Below, piece after piece: positions 15,617 through 23,739 of a stretch of DNA of 37,203 bases. A program made the position numbers and the translations under genes. Where the stretch lies: NCBI RefSeq assembly GCF_003696235.1, contig NZ_RFFJ01000042.1:1-37203 (forward strand), in the 5' to 3' direction. Every line of letters begins with the position of its first letter. Position 1 is the first letter of the stretch. Source of the stretch: Streptomyces triticirhizae (GTDB taxonomy: Bacteria; Actinomycetota; Actinomycetes; Streptomycetales; Streptomycetaceae). The notes under the pieces are model-generated. The model had not been told where the DNA came from. It worked only from the letters and a program-made list of their open reading frames with translations, and did not search any database.

Positions 15617-15691
15617 ATGTCGCGAGCGGGAATTGCCTTGGTGAGTCGTCGCCATGTTGATCTCGGTCGGATGTCCAGCGCCATCTGTTAG
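15617..15691 (+). CDS. 24-residue putative leader peptide upstream of the sulfite reductase operon
   Basis: The ATG at 15617 opens a 24-codon ORF ending at TAG 15691. The peptide has 'VSRRHVDLGRM' (residues 9-19) and ends 'SSAIC', with Cys24 as the last residue. It matches the short peptides annotated as putative leader peptides before sulfur and cysteine genes in many actinomycetes, and two further copies of the motif HVDLxRx[AS]SA[IL]C head the other sulfur units of this window. Asp is GAT and Cys is TGT, both unusual codons in this genome. There is no Shine-Dalgarno sequence, so it may be on a leaderless mRNA. It lies 181 bp before the reductase gene, and a 7-bp hairpin (15710-15730) follows. 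A cysteine-responsive attenuation role is inferred. Confidence 0.85.
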   Translation: MSRAGIALVSRRHVDLGRMSSAIC

Positions 15692-15709
15692 GTGGCCACA
15701 GAGCACTGA

Positions 15710-15730
15710 GGCGCCCTGAGGGAGGGCGCC
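15710..15730 (+). promoter_or_regulatory. stem-loop after the leader peptide, possible attenuator
   Basis: GGCGCCC (15710-15716) and GGGCGCC (15724-15730) pair around a 7-nt loop, starting 18 nt after the leader stop codon. Its distance from the stop would let a stalled or released ribosome influence folding. Confidence 0.4.
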
Positions 15731-15872
15731 GCTCGACTCCGGCCCGCGCCCGTTCCGGGCCGCTCCTCTCCGTCCCGTTGCCTCGCTGACCTCCGACTCT
15801 GCCCTGCCCGCCGCGACGTTGCGCCGGTCTCCAGGACAGAGCCTCCCTGCTGCCCGCAGAAAGACCGTGATC

Positions 15873-17567
15873 ATGCCGGACTCCGTCAAGAAGCCCGTCG
15901 GCACACCCCGCCGCAAGGCCGGCCGCCACCGCGGTGAGGGACAGTGGGCCTCGGGTCACTTCACTCCTCTCAACGCCAACGAGCAGACGAAGAAGGACGA
16001 CGACGGTCTCAATGTGCGGACACGCATTGAGACGATCTACGCGCACCGGGGATTCGACTCGATCGACGGCGCCGACCTGCGCGGACGGATGCGCTGGTGG
16101 GGCCTGTACACCCAGCGGCGGCCCGGGATCGACGGCGGCAAGACCGCGATCCTGGAGCCCGAGGAGCTGGACGACGAGTACTTCATGCTCCGGGTCCGCA
16201 TCGACGGCGGGCTGCTCACCACCGAGCAGCTGCGGGTGATCGGCGAGATATCCCAGGAGTTCGCGCGCGGCACCGCCGACATCACCGACCGGCAGAACAT
16301 CCAGTACCACTGGATTCGCATCGAGGACATGCCGGAGATCTGGCGCCGCCTCGAAGGCGTCGGGCTCTCCACCACCGAAGCCTGCGGCGACACCCCCCGG
16401 GTGATCGTCGGCTCCCCCGTCGCCGGCATCGCCGCCGACGAGATCATCGACGGCACCCCGGCCATCGAGGCCATCCAGCGCCGGGTGATCGGCAACAAGG
16501 CGTACTCCAACCTGCCGCGCAAGTTCAAGACGGCCGTCTCCGGCTCTCCGCTGCTGGACGTGGCGCACGAGGTCAACGACATCGCCTTCGTCGGCGTCGT
16601 CCACCCCGAGCACGGCCCCGGCTTCGACGTCTGGGTCGGCGGCGGCCTGTCCACCAACCCGAGTCTGGGCGAACGCCTCGGCGCCTGGGTGCCGTTGGAC
16701 GAGGTCGCCGACGTGCACGAGGGCGTCGTGGGCCTCTTCCGCGACTACGGCTACCGGCGGCTGCGCACCCGCGCCCGGATCAAGTTCCTGGTCAAGGACT
16801 GGGGCGTGGAGAGGTTCCGCCGGGTCCTGGAGGACGAGTACCTGCTGCGGAGGCTGGTCGACGGCCCGGCGCCCGAGCAGCCGCCCAACGAGTGGCGCGA
16901 CCATGTGGGCGTCCACCCGCAGAAGGACGGCCGCTTCTACCTGGGCTTCGCCCCGCGCGTCGGCCGGGTGGACGGCACCACGCTCACCAAGATCGCCGAC
17001 CTGGCCGAGGCCCACGGCTCCCGCCGGGTGCGCACCACCGTCCACCAGAAGATGCTGATCCTGGACGTGCCCCGGGAGCGGGTCGAGCAACTCGCCGAGG
17101 AGCTGGAGGCGTTGGGCCTGACCACCCGGCCCTCCCCGTTCCGGCGCGGCACCATGGCGTGCACCGGGATCGAGTTCTGCAAGCTGGCCATCGTCGAGAC
17201 CAAGGCGCGAGGCCAGTGGCTGATCGAGGAGATGGAGCGCCGGCTCCCGGAGTTCGACCAGCCGCTCACCATCAACATCAACGGCTGCCCCAACTCCTGC
17301 GCCCGCATCCAGGTCGCGGACATCGGTCTCAAGGGGCAGCTGGTCACCGACGACGAGGGCCGGCAGGTCGAGGGCTTCCAGGTGCACCTGGGCGGCGGGC
17401 TCGGCCTGGACCCGGGCTTCGGCCGGAAGGTCAGGGGCCTGAAGGTCACCGCCGCCGGGCTGGCCGACTACGTCGAGCGGGTGTTGCGCGCCTACCTGGC
17501 GCGGCGCGAGCCCGACGAGCGGTTCGCCCAGTGGGTCGCCCGCGCCGACGAGGGGGACCTCAGGTGA
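15873..17567 (+). CDS. sirA: ferredoxin-dependent siroheme/4Fe-4S sulfite (nitrite) reductase
   Basis: This 564-residue enzyme reduces sulfite to sulfide with six electrons from ferredoxin. The siroheme-coupled 4Fe-4S cluster ligands are C430, C436 ('ACTGIEFCKLA') and C472, C476 ('NGCPNSC'). Siroheme-binding basic motifs include 'TDRQNIQYHWIR' and 'RTTVHQKM'. Tyr79 ('WGLYTQR') and Cys171 ('EACGDTPR') stand where M. tuberculosis NirA has its Tyr69-Cys161 cross-link, with a constant offset of ten residues. Its place at the head of a cysH-cysC-cysD-cysN operon argues for sulfite rather than nitrite as substrate. The start at 15873 is the first ATG giving the usual basic N-terminus. The next gene overlaps its stop by four bases. 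Confidence 0.95.
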   Translation: MPDSVKKPVGTPRRKAGRHRGEGQWASGHFTPLNANEQTKKDDDGLNVRTRIETIYAHRGFDSIDGADLRGRMRWWGLYTQRRPGIDGGKTAILEPEELDDEYFMLRVRIDGGLLTTEQLRVIGEISQEFARGTADITDRQNIQYHWIRIEDMPEIWRRLEGVGLSTTEACGDTPRVIVGSPVAGIAADEIIDGTPAIEAIQRRVIGNKAYSNLPRKFKTAVSGSPLLDVAHEVNDIAFVGVVHPEHGPGFDVWVGGGLSTNPSLGERLGAWVPLDEVADVHEGVVGLFRDYGYRRLRTRARIKFLVKDWGVERFRRVLEDEYLLRRLVDGPAPEQPPNEWRDHVGVHPQKDGRFYLGFAPRVGRVDGTTLTKIADLAEAHGSRRVRTTVHQKMLILDVPRERVEQLAEELEALGLTTRPSPFRRGTMACTGIEFCKLAIVETKARGQWLIEEMERRLPEFDQPLTININGCPNSCARIQVADIGLKGQLVTDDEGRQVEGFQVHLGGGLGLDPGFGRKVRGLKVTAAGLADYVERVLRAYLARREPDERFAQWVARADEGDLR

Positions 17568-17770
17568 GCGAGCGCGCCGCCCCGTTCTACTGCCCGTACT
17601 GCGGCGAGGAGGACCTGCGCCCCAGCGAGGCGGGCCACGGCGCCTGGGAATGCGCCGACTGCAACCGGGCGTTCCGCCTGTCGTTCCTGGGCCTGTTGGC
17701 CAGCGGTATCGCGCGCGCCGCCGCCCCCGTCCCCCGCGAGGGCGACGGCGGCGGCGCCGACGGCAGCTGA
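17564..17770 (+). CDS. small zinc-ribbon protein between sulfite reductase and cysH
   Basis: This 68-residue protein starts at a GTG overlapping the reductase stop (GTGA), so it is translationally coupled. It has two CxxC knuckles: C10, C13 ('FYCPYCG') and C30, C33 ('WECADCNRAF'), a typical rubredoxin/zinc-ribbon spacing. 'RLSFLGLL' and a flexible Gly/Ala tail follow. A small protein in this position is conserved in the corresponding Streptomyces operon. It may bind zinc or iron and serve the reductase as electron donor or assembly factor; the role is unproven. Confidence 0.85.
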   Translation: MSERAAPFYCPYCGEEDLRPSEAGHGAWECADCNRAFRLSFLGLLASGIARAAAPVPREGDGGGADGS

Positions 17771-17782
17771 AGGAGACCTGAG

Positions 17783-18502
17783 ATGGAGACGACCACCACC
17801 GGGCACGAGACGGCGCGCGCCGAGGAGTTGCGCGCGCTGGCGGAACGCGCCGGGCGCGAGTTGGAGGAGGCGGACGCGCTGACCATCCTGCGCTGGGCGG
17901 CCGAGACCTTCGGCGACCGGTTCTGCGTGACCTCCTCCATGGAGGACGCGGTGGTGGCCCATCTCGCCTCCCGCGCCCGGCCCGGCGTGGACGTGGTCTT
18001 CCTGGACACCGGCTACCACTTCCCCGAGACCATCGGCACCCGCGACGCGGTGGCGGCCGTGATGGACGTCAACGTGCTGACGCTGACGCCCGTTCAGACC
18101 GTGGCCGAGCAGGACGCCGAGTGGGGTCCGAGGCTGCACGAGCGCGACCCGGACCGCTGCTGCGCGCTGCGCAAGGTCGCGGTGCTGGAGCGCGGACTGG
18201 CCGGCTACGAGGCGTGGGCCACCGGGCTGCGCCGCGACGAGTCGCCGACCCGGGCCAACACGCCGGTGGTCGGCTGGGACGAGCGGCGGGGCAAGGTCAA
18301 GATCGCGCCGATCGCCCGCTGGACCCAGGAGGACGTGGAGTCCTACGTCGCCGAACACGGGGTGCTGACCAACCCGTTGCTCCAGGACGGCTACGCCTCG
18401 ATCGGCTGCGCGCCCTGCACCCGCAGGGTCGCCGAGGGCGAGGACGCCAGGGCCGGCCGCTGGTCGGGGCTCGGCAAGACCGAGTGCGGGCTGCACGGCT
18501 GA
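17783..18502 (+). CDS. cysH: adenylyl-sulfate (APS) reductase
   Basis: This 239-residue enzyme reduces APS to sulfite with thioredoxin. The 4Fe-4S ligands diagnostic of APS rather than PAPS reductase are present: C126-C127 ('DRCCALRK') and C209, C212 ('IGCAPCTRR'). The catalytic cysteine is C235 in 'ECGLHG'. 'FCVTSSMEDAVVAHL' is the PP-loop-like nucleotide site and 'FLDTGYHFPET' the sulfate-side motif. The gene follows the zinc-ribbon gene by 12 bp with a GGAG site, and its stop overlaps an ATG of the cysC frame. Confidence 0.96.
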   Translation: METTTTGHETARAEELRALAERAGRELEEADALTILRWAAETFGDRFCVTSSMEDAVVAHLASRARPGVDVVFLDTGYHFPETIGTRDAVAAVMDVNVLTLTPVQTVAEQDAEWGPRLHERDPDRCCALRKVAVLERGLAGYEAWATGLRRDESPTRANTPVVGWDERRGKVKIAPIARWTQEDVESYVAEHGVLTNPLLQDGYASIGCAPCTRRVAEGEDARAGRWSGLGKTECGLHG

Positions 18503-18579
18503 TGACCACCGGGAAGACGACCACCGAGAAGGCCACCGAGAAGCCCGGCAACGGGCGGCGGGATGCGAGGAGTTCGGGG

Positions 18580-19125
18580 ATGAGCGTGACCAACCAGGGC
18601 GCCACCGTCTGGCTCACCGGCCTGCCCAGCGCCGGCAAGACCACCATCGCGCGGGCGCTGGCCGGCCGGCTCGTCGAGGAGGGCCACCGCGTCGAGGTGC
18701 TCGACGGGGACGAGATCCGCGAGTTCCTCTCCGCCGGGCTCGGCTTCTCCCGCGAGGACCGGCACACCAACGTGCGGCGGATCGGCTTCGTCGCCGAACT
18801 CCTCGCCTCGCACGGGGTGAAGGCGCTGGTCCCGGTGATAGCCCCCTACGCGGACAGCAGGGACGCCGTCCGCAAGCACCACGAGGCCGCCGGCACCCGC
18901 TTCATCGAAGTGCACGTCGCCACCCCCGTCGACGTCTGCTCGCAGCGGGACGTCAAGGGGCTGTACGCCAAGCAGGCCAGCGGCCAGCTGGCCGGACTGA
19001 CCGGGGTCGACGACCCCTACGAGGTGCCCGAGTCCCCGGACCTCCGGATCGAGGCGCACCAGCAGACGGTGTCGGACTCCGCCGCCGCGCTCCACGCGCT
19101 GCTGACCGGGCGGGGGTTGGCATGA
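18580..19125 (+). CDS. cysC: adenylyl-sulfate kinase
   Basis: CysC phosphorylates APS to PAPS. Walker A is 'GLPSAGKTT', followed by 'VEVLDGDEIREFLSAGLGFSREDRHTNVRRIGFVA', the APS-binding 'ALVPVIAPYADSRD' and 'FIEVHVATPVDVCSQRDVKGLYAKQ'. I place the start at the ATG at 18580 (AGGAG nearby, 181 residues, the family's usual length). The frame also has an ATG at 18502 overlapping the cysH stop, which would add 26 low-complexity Thr/Lys-rich residues. Coexistence with an APS-type CysH means PAPS is made for sulfotransferase reactions or to draw APS away, not for reduction. Confidence 0.94.
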   Translation: MSVTNQGATVWLTGLPSAGKTTIARALAGRLVEEGHRVEVLDGDEIREFLSAGLGFSREDRHTNVRRIGFVAELLASHGVKALVPVIAPYADSRDAVRKHHEAAGTRFIEVHVATPVDVCSQRDVKGLYAKQASGQLAGLTGVDDPYEVPESPDLRIEAHQQTVSDSAAALHALLTGRGLA

Positions 19126-19199
19126 GCCAGGGCACCGGGGAGACGCGGACGACAGCGGTCGGGGACCTCACCCGGCCCGGCGAACGAAAGGAATCCCCC

Positions 19200-20135
19200 A
19201 TGACGGCGGCACTCTCGATCACCGACGAGACCGGCGGCCCCTTCGCCCTGTCCCACCTGGACGTGCTGGAGTCCGAGGCGGTCCACATCTTCCGCGAGGT
19301 GGCCGGGGAGTTCGAGCGCCCGGTGATCCTCTTCTCCGGCGGCAAGGACTCCATCGTCATGCTGCACCTGGCGCTCAAGGCGTTCGCGCCGGCGCCGCCG
19401 CCGTTCTCCCTGCTGCACGTGGACACCGGCCACAACTTCCCCGAGGTCATCGCCTACCGCGACCGGGTGGTGGCGCAGCACGGGCTGCGGCTGACGGTGG
19501 CGCTGGTGCAGGACTTCATCGACAGCGGCGAGCTGCGCGAGCGCCCCGACGGGACCCGCAACCCGCTCCAGACCGTTCCGCTGCTGCGCGCCATCGAGAC
19601 CAACCGCTTCGACGCGGTCTTCGGCGGCGGCCGGCGGGACGAGGAGAAGGCCAGGGCCAAGGAGCGGGTGTTCTCGCTGCGCGACGAGTTCGGCGGCTGG
19701 GACCCGCGCCGCCAGCGGCCCGAGCTGTGGCAGCTGTACAACGGGCGGCACGCGCCGGGCGAGCATGTGCGGGTCTTCCCGCTCTCCAACTGGACCGAGC
19801 TGGACGTCTGGCAGTACATCGCCCGGGAGAAGATCGAGATCCCGGAGATCTACTACGCGCACCGGCGCGAGGTGTTCCTGCGTGACGGGATGTGGCTGGC
19901 GGCCGGCGAGTGGGGCGGGCCGAAGGAACACGAGACGGTGGACGTCCGCCAGGTGCGCTACCGCACGGTGGGCGACATGTCCTGCACCGGGGCCGTGGAG
20001 TCCGACGCGGAGACCATCGAGCAGATCATCGCCGAGATCGCCGCCTCCCGGCTGACGGAACGGGGCGCCACCCGGGCCGACGACAAGCTGTCCGAGGCCG
20101 CCATGGAGGACCGCAAGCGCGAGGGGTACTTCTGA
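19200..20135 (+). CDS. cysD: sulfate adenylyltransferase subunit 2
   Basis: CysD is the catalytic ATP sulfurylase subunit that makes APS from sulfate and ATP, driven by GTP hydrolysis in CysN. The PP-loop 'LFSGGKDSIVMLHLALKAF' is clear, followed by 'LHVDTGHNFPEVI', 'FGGGRRDEEKARAKERVFSLRD', 'FPLSNWTELDVWQYI' and the C-terminal 'RYRTVGDMSCTGAVES'. I choose the ATG at 19200 (AAAGGAA upstream, 311 residues). An ATG at 19122 overlapping the cysC stop would add 26 residues without homology. The stop overlaps the cysN start (TGATG), so the subunits are coupled. Confidence 0.96.
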   Translation: MTAALSITDETGGPFALSHLDVLESEAVHIFREVAGEFERPVILFSGGKDSIVMLHLALKAFAPAPPPFSLLHVDTGHNFPEVIAYRDRVVAQHGLRLTVALVQDFIDSGELRERPDGTRNPLQTVPLLRAIETNRFDAVFGGGRRDEEKARAKERVFSLRDEFGGWDPRRQRPELWQLYNGRHAPGEHVRVFPLSNWTELDVWQYIAREKIEIPEIYYAHRREVFLRDGMWLAAGEWGGPKEHETVDVRQVRYRTVGDMSCTGAVESDAETIEQIIAEIAASRLTERGATRADDKLSEAAMEDRKREGYF

Positions 20136-21490
20136 TGAGCACGGCCGAGACCGCCGACACGGCGGCGATATCCGCCACCTCGCTGCTGCGCTTCGCCACC
20201 GCCGGCTCCGTCGACGACGGCAAGTCCACGCTGGTGGGGCGGCTGTTGCACGACTCCAAGTCGGTGCTCAGCGACCAGCTGGCCGCCGTCGAGCTGGCCT
20301 CCCGCAACCGGGGGCAGAGCGCGCCCGACCTGGCGCTGCTCACCGACGGGCTGCGCGCCGAGCGGGAGCAGGGCATCACCATCGACGTGGCCTACCGCTA
20401 CTTCGCCACCCCGCGCCGCCGGTTCATCCTCGCCGACACCCCGGGCCATGTGCAGTACACCCGCAACATGGTGACCGGCGCCTCGACCGCCGAGCTGGCC
20501 ATCATCCTGGTGGACGCCCGCAACGGCGTGGTGGAGCAGACCCGCAGGCACGCGGCGGTGGCGGCGCTGCTGCGGGTGCCTCAGGTGGTGCTCGCCGTCA
20601 ACAAGATGGACCTGGTGGGCTACGCGGAGCCGGTCTTCGCCGAGATCGCCGCCGAGTTCACCCGCTACGCCGCCTCGTTGGGCATCGCTGAGGTCACCCC
20701 GATCCCCATCTCGGCGCTGGCCGGGGACAACGTGGTGGCGCCCTCGGCGACCATGGACTGGTACGGCGGCCCGACCGTGCTGGAGCACCTGGAGACGGTG
20801 CCGGTGGCGCACGACCCGTCGGCCGAGCCGGCGCGCTTCCCCGTGCAGTACGTGATCCGGCCGCAGTCCGCCGAGCACCCCGACTTCCGTGGCTACGCGG
20901 GGCAGATCGCGTCGGGCGTGCTGCGCGTCGGCGACCGCGTCACCGTCCAACCCTCAGGCCGCACCAGCGAGATCACCCACATCGACGCGCTCGGCCAGTC
21001 CGTGGACGTGGCGTGGGCGCCGCAGTCGGTGACCGTCACGCTCGCCGACGACCTGGACATCTCGCGGGGCGACCTGATCGCGCCGACCGAGTCCGTCGCG
21101 CCGGCCAGCCAGGACCTGACGGCCACCGTCTGCCATCTGCACGACCGTCCCCTGACGCCGGGCGCCCGGGTGCTGCTGAAGCACACCACCCGCACGGTCA
21201 AGGCGATCGTGAAGGAGATCCCGTCCCGGCTGACCCTGGACGACCTCTCGCAACACCCCGAGCCGGGCCGGCTGGAGGCCAACGACATCGGCCGGGTGGT
21301 GGTCCGCACCGCCGAGCCGCTGGCGTTGGACGACTACGCGGTCTCCCGCACCACCGGCTCGTTCCTGCTCATCGACCCGGCGGACGGCGCGACGCTGACG
21401 GCCGGCATGGCCGGCGAGGCGTTCGCTGACGCCGCGCGGCGGCCCGGCGCTTCGGCCGAGGCCGACTCCGACGACGGGTGGGACTTCTGA
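20135..21490 (+). CDS. cysN: sulfate adenylyltransferase subunit 1 (GTPase)
   Basis: This 451-residue EF-Tu-like GTPase powers CysD. The G1 motif is 'GSVDDGKST' (24-32), the switch region 'REQGITIDVAYRYF', G3 'DTPGHVQYTRNM', and G4 'NKMD'. Two beta-barrel domains follow ('FPVQYVIRPQ..DFRGYAGQIASGVLRVGD' and 'KHTTRTVKAIVKEI'). There is no fused CysC domain; the kinase is separate upstream. The end is acidic ('EADSDDGWDF'). Confidence 0.96.
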   Translation: MSTAETADTAAISATSLLRFATAGSVDDGKSTLVGRLLHDSKSVLSDQLAAVELASRNRGQSAPDLALLTDGLRAEREQGITIDVAYRYFATPRRRFILADTPGHVQYTRNMVTGASTAELAIILVDARNGVVEQTRRHAAVAALLRVPQVVLAVNKMDLVGYAEPVFAEIAAEFTRYAASLGIAEVTPIPISALAGDNVVAPSATMDWYGGPTVLEHLETVPVAHDPSAEPARFPVQYVIRPQSAEHPDFRGYAGQIASGVLRVGDRVTVQPSGRTSEITHIDALGQSVDVAWAPQSVTVTLADDLDISRGDLIAPTESVAPASQDLTATVCHLHDRPLTPGARVLLKHTTRTVKAIVKEIPSRLTLDDLSQHPEPGRLEANDIGRVVVRTAEPLALDDYAVSRTTGSFLLIDPADGATLTAGMAGEAFADAARRPGASAEADSDDGWDF

Positions 21491-21492
21491 TC

Positions 21493-21594
21493 ATGCTCAG
21501 GGACGTCTTCTCGACCTTCGCCAAGGAGGGCGGACGGGTCGGCAGTGGCGCGCTCGGCAGCGGCCACGGCGGGATCGCGCGATGTGCCGGCTGA
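21493..21594 (+). CDS. possible 33-residue small ORF between cysN and ssuA
   Basis: An ATG two bases after the cysN stop opens a 33-codon frame with 'MLRDVFSTFAKEGG' followed by a Gly-rich stretch, ending at 21594. A GGTGGGA sequence lies at a plausible distance upstream. It does not carry the HVDL/SAIC motif of the leader peptides. It may be chance. Confidence 0.25.
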   Translation: MLRDVFSTFAKEGGRVGSGALGSGHGGIARCAG

Positions 21595-21732
21595 GCTGAC
21601 GCGCCCCGCGTCACGCCGGCCGACCGCCGTTCCGGTGCCCTTCGGGCGCCGTTCCCGTACCCGATCCCGTTTCACGACGACGTCCGTCACATGGGCCCAA
21701 CGCCGCCCATGTCCCTGAGAGGAACCCGACCC

Positions 21733-22863
21733 ATGACCGCCAACCGCCCCTCCCGCCACGGAAGATCGCGCCGACCGCTCGTCGGGCTGGCCCTGCTGCC
21801 GCTGCTGCTGGCCCCGCTCGCCGCCTGCGGCTACGGCTCGGACGCCGAGGACGAGGAGCCGGCGTCGAACAACACCGCGAGCGGTCCCGCGCTCTCCGCC
21901 GACGAGGTGCGCATCGGGTACTTCGCGAACATCACCCACGCCACCGGCGTGATCGGCCTGGAGAACGACGGCGCCATCCGCGAGGAGCTGGGCGGCACCG
22001 AGATCAGGACCCAGGTCTTCAACGCGGGCCCCTCCGCGATCGAGGCGCTCAACGCGGGTGACCTGGACATCACGTTCATCGGCCCCAACCCGGCGATCAA
22101 CGGCTTCGCCGGCTCCGGCGGCCAGAGCCTGCGGATCGTCGCGGGCGCGGCCTCGGGCGGCGCCTCGCTGGTGGTCAACCCGGAGACGGTGACCAGCCTG
22201 GACGACCTGGAGGGCAAGCGGATCGCGACCCCGCAGCTGGGCAACACCCAGGACGTGGCGCTGCTCAGCTACCTCAACGACCAGGGCCTCGAGGTGGACC
22301 CGGAGTCCGGCCGGGGCGACGTCTCGGTGCTGCGGATCGCCAACTCCGAGATCCCGGCCGCCTTCGACGGCGGCGACATCGACGGCGCCTGGGTGCCCGA
22401 GCCGACGGCCGCCAACCTGGTCAGCCGGGGCGCCGAGACCCTGCTCGACGAGGGCGAGCTGTGGGAGAACGGCCAGTACGTGGTCACCCATGTGATCGCC
22501 TCCCAGGACTTCCTGGCCGAGCACCCCGACGTCGTCGAGGCCGTGGTGCGCGGCGTGGTGCGGACCAACGCCTGGATCAACGACAACCCCGACGAGGCCA
22601 AGACGGTCTTCAACGAGGCCCTGGGCAACCTGCCGGGCGGCAACGAGCTGCCCGCCGAGGTGCTCGACCCGGCCTTCGAGAACGTCGAGTTCCTCAACGA
22701 CCCGCTGGCCGAGACGCTGCTGGTGGGGGCCGAGAACGCCACCGAGGTCGGACTGTTGGACGAGACGGACCTGACCGGGATCTACGACCTGTCCATCCTC
22801 AACGCGGTGCTGGCCGAGGAGGGCCTGCCGGAGGTCGAGGACGCCGGCCTGGGCGTCGGCTGA
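21733..22863 (+). CDS. ssuA: aliphatic sulfonate ABC transporter substrate-binding lipoprotein
   Basis: This 376-residue product begins with a basic n-region (RPSRHGRSRR), a Leu/Ala-rich core and a lipobox 'LAAC' (Cys32), so it is an exported lipoprotein. The mature part is of the SsuA/TauA/ThiY type: 'VRIGYFANITHATGVIGLENDGAIREELGG', 'NAGPSAIEALNAGDLDITFIGPNPAINGF', 'ATPQLGNTQDVALLSYL', 'FDGGDIDGAWVPEPTAANLVSRG'. The start has GAGAGGAA upstream. Lying after cysDN and before an ATPase and permease, it most likely binds sulfonates or a similar organosulfur compound; the ligand is inferred. Confidence 0.93.
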   Translation: MTANRPSRHGRSRRPLVGLALLPLLLAPLAACGYGSDAEDEEPASNNTASGPALSADEVRIGYFANITHATGVIGLENDGAIREELGGTEIRTQVFNAGPSAIEALNAGDLDITFIGPNPAINGFAGSGGQSLRIVAGAASGGASLVVNPETVTSLDDLEGKRIATPQLGNTQDVALLSYLNDQGLEVDPESGRGDVSVLRIANSEIPAAFDGGDIDGAWVPEPTAANLVSRGAETLLDEGELWENGQYVVTHVIASQDFLAEHPDVVEAVVRGVVRTNAWINDNPDEAKTVFNEALGNLPGGNELPAEVLDPAFENVEFLNDPLAETLLVGAENATEVGLLDETDLTGIYDLSILNAVLAEEGLPEVEDAGLGVG

Positions 22864-22941
22864 CCGCCGTCCCACACCCGCGCACCCGCCCCGATTCCGC
22901 GATCGTTCACCCGCCACGTTCACCCCAGGAGGTGACTTCCG

Positions 22942-23739
22942 ATGGCCATCGCCGTTGACAGCGCGGTCGGCGAGGACGCCACTGCCGAGGCCGGCTACGC
23001 CGTGCGCTTCGAGCATGTGTCGAAGTCCTTCGGCCGGCCGGGCAAGCAGCAACTCGTGCTGGACGACATCAGCCTCGATGTCGCCCCCGGGGAGTTCGTG
23101 ACGCTGATCGGCGCCTCGGGCTGCGGCAAGTCGACGCTGCTCAACCTCACCGCAGGGCTCGACGCGGCCTCCGCCGGGGACATCTCCGTTCCCGGCGGGC
23201 GGCCGGCCCTGATGTTCCAGGAGCACGCGCTCTTCCCGTGGCTGACCGCCGGCCGCAACATCGAACTGGCGCTGCGGCTGCGCGGCGTGCCGAAGGCGGA
23301 GCGCCGCGAGGAGGCGGAGCGGCTGCTGGCCCTGGTGCGGCTCCAGGGCTCCTACGGCAAGCGGGTGCACGAGCTGTCCGGCGGGATGCGGCAGCGTGTC
23401 GCGCTCGCCAGGGCCCTGGCGCAGGACAGCCAACTGCTGCTGATGGACGAGCCGTTCGCCGCGCTCGACGCCATCACCCGGGACGTGCTCCACGAGGAGC
23501 TGACCCGGATCTGGTCCGAGACCGGGGTCTCGGTGCTCTTCGTCACCCACAACGTGCGGGAGGCGGTCCGGCTGGCGCAGCGCGTCATCCTGCTGTCCTC
23601 CCGCCCGGGCCGGGTGGTCACCGAGTGGCGGGTGGAGATCGAGCACCCGCGCCGCATCGAGGACGCCGAGGTCTCCGCGCTCTCCGTGGAGATCACCGAA
23701 CGACTGCGCGAGGAGATCCGCCGTCATGGCCAGCAGTGA
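22942..23739 (+). CDS. ssuB: sulfonate ABC transporter ATP-binding protein
   Basis: This 265-residue ABC ATPase has Walker A 'GASGCGKST' (57-65), a Q-loop in 'PALMFQEHALFPWLTAGRNIELAL', signature 'LSGGMRQRVALARAL', Walker B 'LLLMDEPFAALD' and the switch His in 'VLFVTHNVREAV'. This is the nitrate/sulfonate/taurine family pattern. A very strong AGGAGGTGA site precedes the ATG, and its end overlaps the permease gene by 14 bp. Confidence 0.95.
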   Translation: MAIAVDSAVGEDATAEAGYAVRFEHVSKSFGRPGKQQLVLDDISLDVAPGEFVTLIGASGCGKSTLLNLTAGLDAASAGDISVPGGRPALMFQEHALFPWLTAGRNIELALRLRGVPKAERREEAERLLALVRLQGSYGKRVHELSGGMRQRVALARALAQDSQLLLMDEPFAALDAITRDVLHEELTRIWSETGVSVLFVTHNVREAVRLAQRVILLSSRPGRVVTEWRVEIEHPRRIEDAEVSALSVEITERLREEIRRHGQQ

